Assembly (NCBI RefSeq): GCF_037975245.1
Contig: NC_092563.1
Coordinates: forward strand, 28,171,960-28,235,959
DNA: 64,000 nucleotides
Source: Apostichopus japonicus
Taxonomy: Eukaryota > Echinodermata > Holothuroidea > Aspidochirotida > Stichopodidae
Direction: 5' to 3'
The notes under the pieces: model-generated
The model's database searches: none
The model's input: the letters and a program-made list of their open reading frames with translations, nothing else
Told to the model about the DNA's origin: nothing
Shown here: positions 13,453-26,564 of the stretch, one piece after another
Position numbering within the stretch: the first letter of the stretch is position 1
Layout of the letters: each line of letters starts with the position of its first letter
Position numbers and translations under genes: made by a program

Positions 13453-15698
13453 GCTCGAAACACAAGGTTATGTTAACAAGTACTAATGAACTGTAAAAAT
13501 CCCCCGACTGAACGTTTCCTCCCTACTGACGATGAAGGTGGGGTCAAAGACCCACCCCTTCACTCCATCCCCTTCACCGTCTCCCTTACGCATAGCAATG
13601 GCATGAAAGTATTACCCTGGCTGTCAGTGCATCCCATTGGATACACAACGTAACGAAATACGATGCAGTTCAGCCTACGTAAACACATACTATGGGCTTA
13701 TACACATACATGCAAAAGCAGTAATAATACTGCAACGTAGCAAACTTTCCCACAATGCGATTATAGGTTATAATTAAATACATCAAAATGAATAGAAGTG
13801 AAGTCAAGGTCTTTTCAGGTATTCAGGTGTGCAACCCTATGTAGACAATATGTTTTATTTTTCTTTCTAGTAGTAACACATTGACATCCCTAAGTTTAAA
13901 GCAAACAGACAAACCGATAGGAAGTGATTGCCCGTTGAACGATTAAGATGGGTTTTTCTGGGAATCATGGGTTTCTACAAGGTGAATAAAGATGCAGAGA
14001 GGAGATCGGACGCATAAAAAGTGTTCATATTCAAGTCGATCATCTATGGTCACCTTTATATCGATGGAGTGGAACGTCCTGGTCCTATATAAGTAACATA
14101 AAGAATGGACGAACGGGATGACGTCACTCAGCCAACGATAAACAATGAAGGACGACCTTGTGACGTCATATAACCCGTAATGTAGTCATATCAGGGAGCA
14201 TCCGTGAAGTGTATGTTAACGTACATGTCACATATAGAGATTATACAGGAGATAGTCAAGCCTTCATATCATACGGGACCAGGGGTGTCGATCCGTTACC
14301 AGGTGGGGGGGGGGAACTTAAAATGAATTAAAATACACTTGATGAGACCAAAGCACAAATTGGCAGAATAATGTACCTCCTCCTTGTATTGCACCACCGT
14401 AATGTAAATGATTCAAGGAAGCCGTTTTTTCTTGTATTTATTCCATTCACTTCATCGGAATACGATCAAGCATTAATTTGTGAGCATTAATGTGTACTAG
14501 TAATGTAACTTGATCGACAAGCACGTGTTGTCGGTGGCACGATGTGTATGGCTTTTGAACAGGGAGTTCGAAGACTTTAATTCCAGGCAGATGTTTTAAT
14601 ATTTATTTCATAATTTCATAAAACTATTGAAAGCATTGTATCTATTCATTCCTCCATTCATCAATGATCAGCAATAACTCGAAGAACAACATCAAACTTT
14701 TTTCTCCCAAATGATAAGCGCTGAGAGGGCCAATGACCCTTCTGCCTCCCCACCCACCCCTAGAATCTACGCCCCTCTGCACCTGAGGACAAACAATTGT
14801 GCTTGGCTGAAAGTTGTGCACGTTTTTCTTTATCAAATCATCAAGGGCGTTATAGGTCGCATTGAAAGCTACCGTGGTCTAACATAGCAAGTGCTTCTCT
14901 GAACGCCCCGCACGAACCGTGGTCCCCCCCCCCCCCATTGCCTCAGTAATGATCCCTTCCTTACAACTGAAAACAACGCTCACGTGACCATCCCTTCGTT
15001 TCTTGACTAAGTTTCCAAATTTTATACTATAAACTGCACACCAAATTTCAAATTGAAGAAAGCCCCTTTAAGGAACCGTCTGCTTATCATGAGGGGTTGC
15101 AAAGACCTACCGGGCGAGTATCTGTAAGTGATAAACCAGACAACCTGTAAGCAATTTTCACATTGCAGCAAATTAGTTTAAAACTAGGCCTGTTGCCTAG
15201 ACTTGATAATCAGAACATGATGGCTCAATATACACGGTTCATTGCCGGGATGAATTATTTGGGGACAGAGAAAATATGGAGGTACCCCTGGAAGAAAAAA
15301 ATACATGGGACAAAGAAAAAATAAGTTCAGTTTTGACAAACGTCTTTGATACAAAGGAGATTCCTACGGTGTATATATCTACAGGTACACGTTGAGCTAA
15401 GCATTGCGGTACATTATTCTGCATCATTCCTATACGTAGCATTGAAAGGTCTACGTGCAACGAGGTACGCATGTAAAGACCACAGCATGGGATAATGGGA
15501 TCCGATATGACTCACGCTTCTATGTAAAACTTTTAACTGCTAAAACCAATATTGGTTTTAACAGCCATCGTCCTTAATTAACGGTATTATATGTATATAG
15601 GAGATCATTGATGCTCACGGCGATAACTACATTAAACGTTATAATTGTATAGACTATACACTATATTATACATCGGCGATAAACTTACATATGAATAC

Positions 15699-15938
15699 CA
15701 GAGGGATCCAGAAATGAAGGAGTGATGCTCTTGGGTGGTTGAAGGCGACTCATGCTGGGGGGGGGGGGGGTCTGGGATTCCCATCCCCTCCCCCTAAAAA
15801 AATACACAAATGATGCACTCTAAGGCAAACCGGTTCTGATATAATTAGATCTAAACGCAAGGCTGTGCTAATAATTTTTGTGTGACCGGTTGGAAAGGGT
15901 GCGCAATCCGACCCACCCCCCCCCCCAGTCCGCGCCTG
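15699..15938. mobile_element. Possible decayed hAT-like element, duplicate of 8418..8659
   Basis: Copied within the 7.28 kb duplication. The evidence and doubts are the same as for the first copy. Confidence 0.35.
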
Positions 15939-17044
15939 ACTATTACAAAGATATCAAAACATATAAAACTACCCTACTCACCCTTCCCCTTCATACCGTC
16001 TCTTGTTTTCTCTTTCTCTCTGTTATGTCGATGGCATGAGTTTGATGCTCATTCATAAATACAACGAAAAATATTTGAACAAGTCTAAACACGACACCCC
16101 GAGTGTTTCTTCCTTAATTTATTTTTATTGATAAAAGGGCAGGGTGATTACGAAATTGCTGGAACATAAAGATTTTTAAAACCTGGATAATACTGTCAGT
16201 GAACCAATGCTTTCATATGGCCTAAGTTTCCGCGACGGCAACGTAAGTTTCTGCGACGGCTACATAAGTATATGGTTCAAACGGCGCGCCATACTTTTAC
16301 TCCACTGTCTGCTAGCACTACGACGTTACAAACTGATACAATGACATTCCGTAGACATGACATTTGAGTTTCGATATCTCACAAACGAAACAATGCACTT
16401 ACTTAATTGCTTGGGGATTTGTTCATTATATATTTTCGATCGTATAAGATGAAGACTGGTGTTTTTCTTCGTTTACTCTCGTAACGATGAATAAATATTT
16501 ACGCAGAGAGTCATTTATTTTCCGCCTCTCTTAGTTGTGCATGAGTCACGTATACGGTAAACCGTGCTTGGAAATATATGTTACATGTTTACCCAACTGT
16601 TTCCCATGTGTTACTATATTGAAACGAGACAAGAGTTGCGCAAATACAAAAAATATTGATTGACTTTCGTAATGTGTAGGAACTAACGACATGATTAACT
16701 ATACAGTGAAGCTTGGTACAACGAAGGAGTCGAATATGGAGAGGCATTAACCTGATTCAAACATCCCCCCTCCCCTCCCCGCCCCTCCTTTCGTACCACC
16801 GCTGTCACCACAATCACAGTGTGACTATAAACACACCTACCCCACAAACAAAGATCAAAAGTGATTTTTTATTTCTCACCAAAATCAATTTACAGTTCAT
16901 GGTACCATGATATGACTGCCATGAACAACGGAGGTTCCTTTGGCATTTGACCCCAAATATGTCAGAAAGTCAAATAATGAATATTCATGCTCCAATATTC
17001 AACAAGTATTTTACTGCCACCCTCTAAGCATTTTCACTCACTTA

Positions 17045-17402
17045 CATAGGCGTAGGAAGCGGGGGGCTGGGGGCTGCAGCCCCCCCAACCAAATATTTTT
17101 TGGAAAATTCGGGCAATATGCTGCGAATTTTTCGGGCACCTACTGAAAGAAAAATAAATTGAAATGTGTTTTATATTATTATTATTATCATTATATGCCT
17201 TCCGACAAAAATGATAACCAATGTGGAGGGTAATGACACGGCAAAGGATTATATGTAATTGGCATGCGATGTAATAACCGATGCATGCCTATATGATATG
17301 CACATTAAGATGTTGAAAAATGTTGGTTATATTTTTCGGGCAAGTCGTTACAGCCCCCCCCCCCCCCAAAAAAAAATCAAATTGGGCTCCTACGCCTATA
17401 TG
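17045..17402 (+). mobile_element. hAT-like MITE, CATAGGCGTAGGAG family (358 bp)
   Basis: The left end is CATAGGCGTAGGAAG and the right end is GGCTCCTACGCCTATATG. Perfect 8-bp target duplications CTCACTTA lie at 17037..17044 and 17403..17410. It contains a single copy of the unit that is expanded sixfold in the 5509 element. It lies just outside the right boundary of the tandem duplication. Confidence 0.88.
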
Positions 17403-17410
17403 CTCACTTA

Positions 17411-20376
17411 TAACATTGAGTAATCTAATTTAACAATCCTCGTTGTCGGGTAAATTGTTGGAGATTTATAAGAGTCAGGAGAGTTCTATAGCATGCTAAC
17501 GAAATGTGAGGCCTAGACTGATGAGTGGAGAGACTTTAAGATACCTGTTTTTAGCCTTACCAATATTCTGATCAATGGTCAGTCGCTAACAACCGACATT
17601 GTTACCCTTTGCTTGCTTGTTTGAGAAGGTTTATATTTGGACTAAAGTCCAAGGTCTAAAGCAACTAAGAATATTTGTAACGTAAACGAACCGTCACGCA
17701 GATGTAGTCTACAGTAAAATGTTTATGTTTGAGTCTATCAACAATAGACCTTTAGTCCCGCAACTTCACTTTTACCTGAGCGCGATTCTGTTAAACATGT
17801 GCTGGTCAGTCATGGTCAATCTTAGAGTAACTACGACCGCTTGATTTATTTTGAGTCATGTAATAGCACAATTAGCTGATTTGAATAACTAACGCGAGAT
17901 ATGCGATGGTTTGAAAAAAAAAATGGTTTTGATAAAATAAGGATATTCTTATCCGCTTTTATTAAAATCTGCCAAACCACAAGCTAGCCTCAATAACTTC
18001 CAACTCAAAATTCGATATTTAGTGTATGTTAATTTTGAGCACAAGTTTTGTCCCACTGGCGTATACTAAGCGTGTGGGTTGAGGAAAGTGTAAAGAATTG
18101 TCAATCACTCTCAAAAATTGGAGAGATAAAATGTCTCTTTGACTTTAAGTTTAACTTATACGTTGAAAGATGTGCAGCATCGCAAACGCCATTTAATAAT
18201 TCAGTTCTGTTCTGAACCTCTTACGTTCGGTTGATATTTTATGTATCTTGATACTGACCTTTAGAATAACAATTAAAACTGATTTACAAATCAATCAGGG
18301 ACACTTTGTCTTACCAGGTGGATGGGGAGGGGGTCACCGACCCCCAGATGTTATGTTATTTTCTGGCTACGCTGCTTGTAGGGGCGGGGGGGGGGTGGGG
18401 GAGGCGAAACGTCCTTCATGCCCGGGGACCCAGATCACCGTCATTCCGCCTCTGATACAAGTAATAACTCACAATGAACCGGAATATATAGCAATGCACA
18501 AGACAGAAAGGCACATACCTCAATTCGATGGGCATCTAGCTATCAACGAGCTATATTTCCTATCTAAATGGTCAGATTAATATTATGTCAATTAACTCCG
18601 ACGCCGGTATACCAAGTAAAATGGTTTCCCATGTATTTCTTCCTGTTCGTAAAGTGTATAGATCAAACTTACATATAGTTCATTCTACCTCATAACCAAT
18701 CTATTATCTCTACACAGCCACACCAGTATGGTTATACCTGCTTGCGCTTCTTACAACAATTACATAACCATATACCACTTCCCTGGTACACCAGCTGAAC
18801 AAATTCACTCTAACATTCTGCAGTGATGCAATGAATGGTTCAATGTTCCTTACGAACCTCTGATATGGGAACTTCCCCTCGTCCATGTTGAGTACATTTA
18901 CCGATAGCAATAACAGATACTTAACACTTGCAAATATAGACGGTTCTAGGATTGTTGTCATATCTTATTCATAACGTATTGTGTTATCATATTCTGTTAT
19001 GATCATATTTGACTGTGTTATCATATTTGATAGTGTTATCTTATTTTTATTGTGTTATCTTATTTAAGTTTCACAACAAACACAAACAAGAACTATAAAA
19101 AAAAAACCTGAAAGAATTATAGGGTACATGACTTCAAACCAAGCAAACAACTCTTCCGTACATGATGGAACTGAAGGCATAGCAGGACCGTGAACAGCGG
19201 AGGGGGGGGGGGGTAAGGGGAATTACAAGCACGAGAATAGCATGGACGTTTTATCCTAACCGTGGAAATATAACTTCTTTATTGTACAAGGGGGACATTT
19301 GCTCTTCATTTCATTACAGTTACTTTACAGGTTGCGATGTTGTTTGTTACAAGATTATCCCTCTGTCCCCACCCTCGACCAACTCCTTCCCCCTCATCCC
19401 TTTGATCAGATATGTATACAGTAGCTATACACAAGTTCTGTCAACTCGCTTTCCATGTACGATTATACCTATTTCAATTGTCCAAACTCCAAACTAGTCA
19501 TTGATTTCTTTGTAAATATCAAGTTCGTAGTGAGGTCATTGTCACGTGACGAATGACGTGGTCAGACAGCAGGAAAATAACCGCAGAGAGTTATTAGGAA
19601 CAGACAGGGCTTTGTACCTTGTAATACTGAATTAGTGTCAAATGAGGTCACGTTAGGTCAGGAAGGTTACAAATTTAAGCCGACTTCATGATACTATCAT
19701 GTTACACTTTTCGATAATTGACATGCTTTTCTCTTTTCTTCTATTCCTGAAGGAGTCCGATAACCCCTCGCTCTCATCCATACGATACCGGTATTGTAAG
19801 TTGAAAACCATAACCAACACTTTGTAGGCCTTAGGCTCAAATTGATTAAGTAAAGTCTGACAGTCAAACCTCCTGCTGATCGAATACATATTTTTGTCTG
19901 AGATCAATTTCTAAAGAAAATTAGGTCAATCAGTATTAATAAGATGTCTTGAATAAAGCTAACATGGAATATATCTCACTAGCTAGAAAAGAAAAGAAAA
20001 GAAAACTTTAATGAAGAAGTCGATGCGAGCGAGGAGAACTGACAGGAATCGAGTATAATACACCTTCACGTTACAGTATATATAGGCGTTTAAATGTCAC
20101 CAGCATTGCCCAAAGATAATAGTCTCACATGAAACGAACTTGGAACGCCCATAATATAATTTTTCTCTCCGACGTGCAGGAGAGGGCAATTGATTTAGCT
20201 AGCCAAGGAGAGTACTAATAGATAACAGATCAGATTTGAAAAATCGGGGGGCCATTATCCTTGCTCAACACTGATTATTAAATGGCAGCAAAGTTTACTT
20301 CATCCCGACGGTTATCAAACAAACTTTGAAAATACCTAATTAGGTGTAGTCAAACTGTATTTCGTATTTAGAAGGA
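17411..20376. other. Intergenic DNA, no gene recognised
   Basis: No coding pattern was found. It contains a short GTGTTATCATATTTGA-type tandem repeat (18975..19068), G-rich tracts near 18380 and 19200, and a GAAAA microsatellite near 19985..20005. Confidence 0.5.
18975..19068 (+). repeat. Imperfect ~25-bp tandem repeat
   Basis: Several consecutive imperfect units of the form GTGTTATCATATTTGA with T-rich spacers. It is AT-rich and has no coding value. Confidence 0.55.
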
Positions 20377-20384
20377 CACGTTAT

Positions 20385-20913
20385 CAAGGGCGGCGGAACC
20401 GGGGGGGCACAGGGGGCACGTGCCCCCCCACTTTTCCTCAGGTTGAAAATGTGCCCTTTTTCTACATAAAAATTGAGGTGTCTCAAGTTAGCAAGAGGCC
20501 AGAAAAACCAGAATGAACACTCGGGAAGGGCCGTTTCCGGCCATCTGAGGGGTTTGTAAAACCAAAAATTTTCTTGTACGTTCCACGCCAACTGATGGTG
20601 GCGCTCCGCTCAGATAGTCGTGCATACAACTTTGCAAATCCTGGCTACGCCCCTGACTTTCAATGAATTTCTGTGGGCCAAACTCAAAGCTATTTCCCAA
20701 TTTGCACATTGGATATTGCAGTGCTAGTATGCATATTTTCCTTGAGGGGGGGGGGGGGGGGCGTTGATGGAGTGATGTGTATACGCAATAAGATAATACA
20801 ATAAGAGTTATAAAGGGTACTAAATATAAGGCTGCATCAGTCCAATCGAATTTCTGCAAAGTGCCCTTTGATGTCGGTGCCCCCCCAGATTAAAAGTGCT
20901 TCCGCCGCCCTTG
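20385..20913. mobile_element. hAT-like MITE (529 bp)
   Basis: The left end CAAGGGCGGCGGAACC and the right end GCTTCCGCCGCCCTTG are inverted repeats. Perfect 8-bp duplications CACGTTAT lie at 20377..20384 and 20914..20921. GGGGGCACAGGGGGCACGTGCCCCCCC sits just inside the left end. The interior GGTGGCGCTCCGCTCAGATAGT segment is shared with the element at 1457..2023 and, inverted, with sequence near 63040. Apparent reading frames (20340..20591 and 20488..20859) are element sequence, not genes. Confidence 0.87.
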
Positions 20914-20921
20914 CACGTTAT

Positions 20922-23822
20922 TGATTACACATTATTGATTACACTTTACCGAAAAAAAAATCCTGGTTATATAGACTTCGAGAAGCCGTTTTGACTCTTT
21001 AAATTCGACCTTTGTGGAAGAAACATTGGTCTTTTTCCAGGTTTTGGTCACTCCCTGGGTTCTCTTATACCAACGGACCACCAACTACTGGACACGAACC
21101 ATTCGTGGGTCGTCGCAATTTAATTTTCAGTGGGTAGCAAAATATTTTCATTGGGTCAGACGTCGGTAATTTATCTACTTTTCGGAATTTCGCCAACGAA
21201 CATCGATTATATATTATTTTTTTTAACATCAAGTCTTCAATCCAAACTAGTTTTCACGCATTCTGAGCATCGGTTCTGCATGAGAAATGGGGATCTGTGG
21301 GTTGTGGCTCCCAGATTATGTATCGTTGGCCTTATTTGCTCAGCGGGGTAAATCAGTTTCGGTTTCAAGGGAAATGGGTGGGTGGCTTGTATCGCAGAAG
21401 GAGAGGTAGAACCCGCGGGACCGCTATCGCGAGCCTGAAGAGGTGGGGCAATATGAGCTGCCCAATAAGAAGATAGACAATACTTTTAAAAAACTTAAAG
21501 GTCGTTTGTTTTGGAGCTTCTGTGCATAGTATACGCAAATATTCATCAGTCTTATTCGTTTTGACGCCTCTGACCGACCACCAACCTTACACCGTCCTCT
21601 TGCTGGCCGGGTGCATTTAAACCGGTAAGGTTTTACATTCATTACCAACCGTGGAACGTTCACACACCTCATACGTGTGCTACCTAACTTACCTTGCATG
21701 TACTTAAAATCATGCTTGATTGGCGTTCATAACAATTTATGTTCACAATATGGTTGTCACTTGTGGTTATTTGTTACCATTTATAGAAACAAGAAAAGTA
21801 CGCTTACCCCGACGGCGGACCAGCACATCAAGACGGCTAAGATGAGGGAGAGCGAAGATTTGATCTCCATGATGATAACGGGTACTTATAATCCACTTCA
21901 CACCCGTCAATGCAGTTAATCCCTGGCACGAAAACACGAAGTCTCGTCTCACATAAGACGCATCATACTCGCGGTACCAAAGGTTTGTAAACACCACCAC
22001 ATTTTACACCCTGTTGGTCCGTTCCTGTACCAATGCTACTATAAAATGTACCAGACAAGGCTAGCGTGATAAGCTTATAAAGTCTTCTGTATAGAGAGTA
22101 CGTCACGTCATTCTCTGCTTTGTGAATCTAACTGTTCAGCATCGCGGGGGAGCGTGACTACTTTTCTACATGGTTGACCGCTCATATCTAATTGACCAAA
22201 ATACGATCCCTTCAAAGTGCCAGATGTAAGTGTTAGTTTTGATAGCTGACATACGCTAGAAGCGGCATTCCGGGTTTCAGGTACTAGCTGAAAAGTGTCG
22301 CAACTGGTGGGTTTTAAAACTAAATATTCCATGCCATACGTTCTTCAAGTATTCGAAATAAAGGTATAGGAGTGATAGAGGGGCTAGGACAGTTAGTGAA
22401 GAGGCAAATTTCGACGGGGTTTTGGCACCATATATTGGATCTGGGGAGTACATCTGAAGAGTAATCGAAAGAAGGAAATTTCGGGGAGGGGGCCTACGGA
22501 CGATGAATTGTATGGAAGGAAGTGGTGTCCGGGAGGAAGAAGGGGACATTTGACCCCAAAGATTGTCCTTATAATTTAAAAAAAAAATACATGTTGGATC
22601 ATGCTAAGACGTATGCATTCTACAAAACATAGTAATTCATAGCCGATGTAAAGGCATAGTTACATTTATAATTTTATTGGTAATTGAGGGGCTTCGAAAA
22701 CCCGTCTTCGCTTACCTCACCACGCCCACTCGTACACACACCCAATATGAATCTATTCCCAAACATTAGCGTATTTGACGCCCACCATAAAAACAATTCT
22801 CACTTGACTGTTCAATATCTGCGGATAGGAATATGTAAGGTTAGGGGTACCTCTCCTAACTTTTTATGTCTTAGATGCAACATTCCCTTTGTGGATTGTA
22901 ACATTCATAATTTTAATCCATTTTGAAGGGGAAAATGCTAGTTATCTCCATTTTCTGTGGTTGATGTTTTTGGTCCAAATAACACCTTTTATGAACCCCC
23001 ACTAAAGGGCCACAAAGTTCACCAGGGGTCACTGCTCTCCCCCTCCCAGTTGGCAAAGGTCAGGTTTTCACGAATGTATAACTAGTTGTGGCTATCTAAG
23101 TCATGTAGCGTTGTAAGAATTCAACATAATATTATTATTGAATCGTTATTATACTCGTTGTCGTTTTCAGTATCTCTGAAAATAATTTATTTGACTTTAC
23201 AAAGTTATATAAATATAGTTGATGACCGAAAACGTGAAAAAGAAACGAACCCGGCAGTGTATTATGTTTAAGAAACAAAACAGAACAATTTTTCTTCATT
23301 ATAAGCTTCAGTGTGTTGTTGTGAGGGCAAGCGATCGACAGTAGCCTTTGACTAAAAAATGATATGCCAACTACAACATTATCTACAACACATCGTACTC
23401 GATGCCTGAATGTCGATTGTATGTAAAATTATATAATTTATTTAAAATTTAATTGAAGTTTTGACATGCGACAGTCTAACAACTGAATATATGTAAGTTA
23501 TGATTTATATCTCCTAACATCATGCATCAATAAATGTATAATGGAAAGTTCATTGTTGCCTCAGTTACAATAAAAATGCAAAATCAAAATCAAATTAAAA
23601 TAAAATACTAATATAATGAGTGAACAGGTCAAATGGTCAGCAGCAGACACGATATACGTTAGCTAGAATAGTCAATATACTGATTTTATTCAAACATCAT
23701 TAATAAATTGCCGATACATTTTAAGCAGATTTTCTAGTATAAAATGCCACTGGAAATTAACCCAAATCAACTAAACAAGCTGCTCTAATCGGTATGCTGC
23801 TTTTGTAGGTTAATTTCTTACC
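20922..23822. other. Intergenic DNA, no gene recognised
   Basis: Short frames only. None shows a known domain, and none links to neighbours through plausible splice sites. Confidence 0.5.
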
Positions 23823-23830
23823 CCATCAGA

Positions 23831-24430
23831 CAGGGGGTAGGAGCCTCCAGGGGGCGTGCCCCCCACTTTTTTCCCAAAATAGCAAATGTGCCCATTTGAT
23901 GAAGAACTGTCTTTTGGATACGCCTTTGTTAATTTTAATATTTTCTTTTACTTATTTATTTTCAGTCTGTACATGCTACTTTTAAAATGGCATCCCATAT
24001 CTATTTGTATCACGGTTAACAATAAACAATCTTAATAAATAAAAAAATTAATGTTGCAGCTCATTCTACTAGCATATTATTCCATACTACACCTGGTCCG
24101 TCAGTTTAAATTCTGGTATGTTGCAACATTTCAAACGTCTCAAGCCCGATGATTTGGATTTAACCAAGTTTTGCTAAAGACATTTGTTCAAGGAATTGAC
24201 ACAGGAGGATTTTTTGGGGAAAGTTCTAAATTATGGATGGACAGAAGTACAGATGCAGGTTGATAGAGTCACGTGCACCATAATAGTATTGATAGCATAC
24301 TAACACATATATATTTAAGTGATATGGCCGGTGTGTACCGGTTTATAGCATAACGAGTGGTGATTGTGGAATGAGAAATTGCCCCTCTGATGTTGTGCCC
24401 CCCAACTTTTGGAAGCTTCCTACCCCTCTG
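23831..24430 (-). mobile_element. hAT-like MITE, CAGGGGGTAGGA family (600 bp)
   Basis: The left end is CAGGGGGTAGGAGCCTCC and the right end is GGAAGCTTCCTACCCCTCTG. Flanking 8-mers CCATCAGA (23823..23830) and CCATCAGG (24431..24438) match at 7 of 8. The reverse complement of its right part matches the left part of 32911..33856, and it preserves the uninterrupted ...CACTTAAATAT... site into which another element inserted in that copy. Confidence 0.82.
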
Positions 24431-24438
24431 CCATCAGG

Positions 24439-26240
24439 TATACGTTGAACAGAAGCTATTTTAAATAGTTTGCTATAGAATTTTATGAACTTGCGAAATT
24501 CTTTCTATTTTCAAAAAAAGAGGCAGTTATTTAGTCTAGATTTGCATACTAGAGGTATCTAGCCTATAGACTGATAAATCGTATGATGTACACTACCTTG
24601 ACAAAAATTCACGCGAGTCACGAACGGTACCGTTAAACTTTTGAAAGTGGAGGCGTAAGTCAACAACGCTCGACTGAGCGTGACCACACCGTTAGAAGAA
24701 CGGCAAAGACGTTCGTCTTTGGTGAACTATTTGATGGTTACTTTCTCCTCACCGCATGTTTATACGCACGCCAGAGAGCTGTCTTTCACGATCGTAGCAG
24801 ACCCTGAACCAACGACGTCGAAAGGGCACTAGGTATTGAGAAATCTTAGTTCCATTAATTGTATATAAACTGCTTTGAGCAGGGAGTTATTCCATACCAA
24901 CTCCCTGCTTTGAGTAGGTAATACACTAGGAAAGCATACGACCTGAGGTACACCTACACTTAATAATGATTAGCTCCATTAAATCTCACGTTATAGTTTG
25001 ATCTTTGAAATATCAACATGATGTAAACCCAGCCGAAGAAGGGGTCTCGCCCAGTTAGGTTTTGTAATTATATGTAAGGCTGTAGTTTTACCTTTACAGA
25101 CCCTTGACTACATAATATTGCTATCAAAGATCACTGCCGATCGGGTGGTCAACGGTCAGTAGAGATTTCGTAGAAATCAGAGGGTGAAGGGGTGATGGTG
25201 GTGGGTTGGGGGGGGTGGAGAGGTTGCAAATATACCACATATATCAAATCTTAACCAACCACTCGATACTGTTCTTACAAATTTAATTATGAGTTACTTG
25301 GAAAAGTGTAATTTGCTAATTAAAAATGTTCAAAGACAGCTTTAATTTAGAACAAAAGCATGTGTGGTTAAATGCATAATTTAGAGGGCCTGCTGTTTCG
25401 ATCCCTTCTTTCTTCAGATTTCTTCAAAGTTCTTGTTATATTCAACTTATTTTTGCAAAAAGGTAAGATCATCCGTGGAAAATTTCCTGATTAAGGTAGG
25501 CCATGGTACTTAACGGAAGGACTAGAGATGGATCAAGAATTTGACAAAGTTGGGGGTGGAGCAATGGAGTCGTTGAAGTGGACTCCCATGTATGCGGTGG
25601 GGGGGGGGGGTCTGGGTTATATCCTCATACAGAAAAATATAAAAACTTTAGATGTCAAATGGTACATTCTTATGCATATGTAGACTATAAGTTAGATCTA
25701 TTATTTCGTCTACATGTAAGATTGTGTTAATAAATACTCTGGAAAGTTGTGTAAGATTGAAAAGGTGGGTGTACCCTGGTAGGAGTGGTCTAATTTTTCC
25801 CCCAAGTGTAAAAAATGGTCTGACTGAACCACTACCCCGTCCACAGTCCCCCCTCTCACAATGATGAAAGGAGGTCAGGGGTATGGCCATCCCCCTATCC
25901 CCCCCCTCTGCCTTTTCACACACTACTATATAGTCTCTGTTTATAAAGTGTGGTAGATCTAGATTATGTAGTGAGATAGGAATTGTAATGTAATCGAAGT
26001 AATACCAAAATTCCTTAGGTGTTCACCATCTCTTGTGGCACTTATACAACCAGGAAGCTGCCACATAGATGGCAACTCCCTGATACAACACATTTACTAG
26101 TTTGTGCTGATATCTCTGTAAGGCTGATAAAGGCTTGCTTAAAAATAACAGAAACAGTTGTTTTAATAGTCAATGTTCCCTTACAATTTAAAACAAAGAA
26201 AACACTAAAAAAATTGAGAAAATGTATCTTTTCATTTTCA
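24439..26240. other. Intergenic DNA, no gene recognised
   Basis: No coding signal. A short inverted repeat around GCAGGGAGTT...AACTCCCTGC (24879..24908) is the only structure noted, apart from G-rich tracts near 25210 and 25600. Confidence 0.45.
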
Positions 26241-26246
26241 TTTATT
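26241..26246 (-). promoter_or_regulatory. Candidate polyadenylation signal for NDUFS6
   Basis: TTTATT on the plus strand reads AATAAA on the NDUFS6 strand, about 255 bp past the stop codon. No transcript evidence is available. Confidence 0.35.
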
Positions 26247-26498
26247 TTAGTTGCAATAATTTTGAGGCTCAAGTATCAGTCAAGTTCTGCTATCATTAAC
26301 TGGTGTTGTATCATATATAACAGTCTAAGCTATGTATGACAATGAATCAATCCTCTTCTACCCTCTCCCCCCCCCCCCCACCGACCCTCCCCCCTCCCCT
26401 CTGTGGCTGCTGGTTTAAACCAATACTCTCTGTATTAAACAAGTTCTCAGTTTCTTTTACTCTTTCTGTCTTCCTGAAATAAGTTACAAGTCCATTCT

Positions 26499-26564
26499 TC
26501 AGTGGTGATGCTTCTGTACAAACCTCAGACCACAATAGCCGCAGGGTTGAGGACCAGATGCATC
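26499..26564 (-). CDS. NDUFS6: NDUFS6 coding exon 4 (terminal)
   Basis: Encodes residues 102-122 with CGYCGLRF and a terminal His triplet, then TGA at 26499..26501. The acceptor is TGTTTAACTCAG. C109 and C112 complete the zinc site. Confidence 0.95.
   Translation of the reverse strand, partial: DASGPQPCGYCGLRFVQKHHH

Larger units (their letters stand above)
9681..16959. repeat. Tandem segmental duplication, copy 2 (7,279 bp)
   Basis: Direct copy of 2394..9680. The three boundary sites all contain TGT: 2394..2396, 9681..9683 and 16960..16962. That is a 3-bp microhomology at the junction, and no transposon lies at the breakpoint. Near-identity implies a very recent duplication or an assembly artefact. 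The second copy repeats every internal feature of the first, including its short elements and the 84-bp array. Confidence 0.95.

Noticed and set aside
26019-26339. 106-residue plus-strand frame near the NDUFS6 3' end
   Set aside because: It overlaps the probable NDUFS6 3' UTR on the opposite strand, has a low-complexity composition and no recognisable domain.
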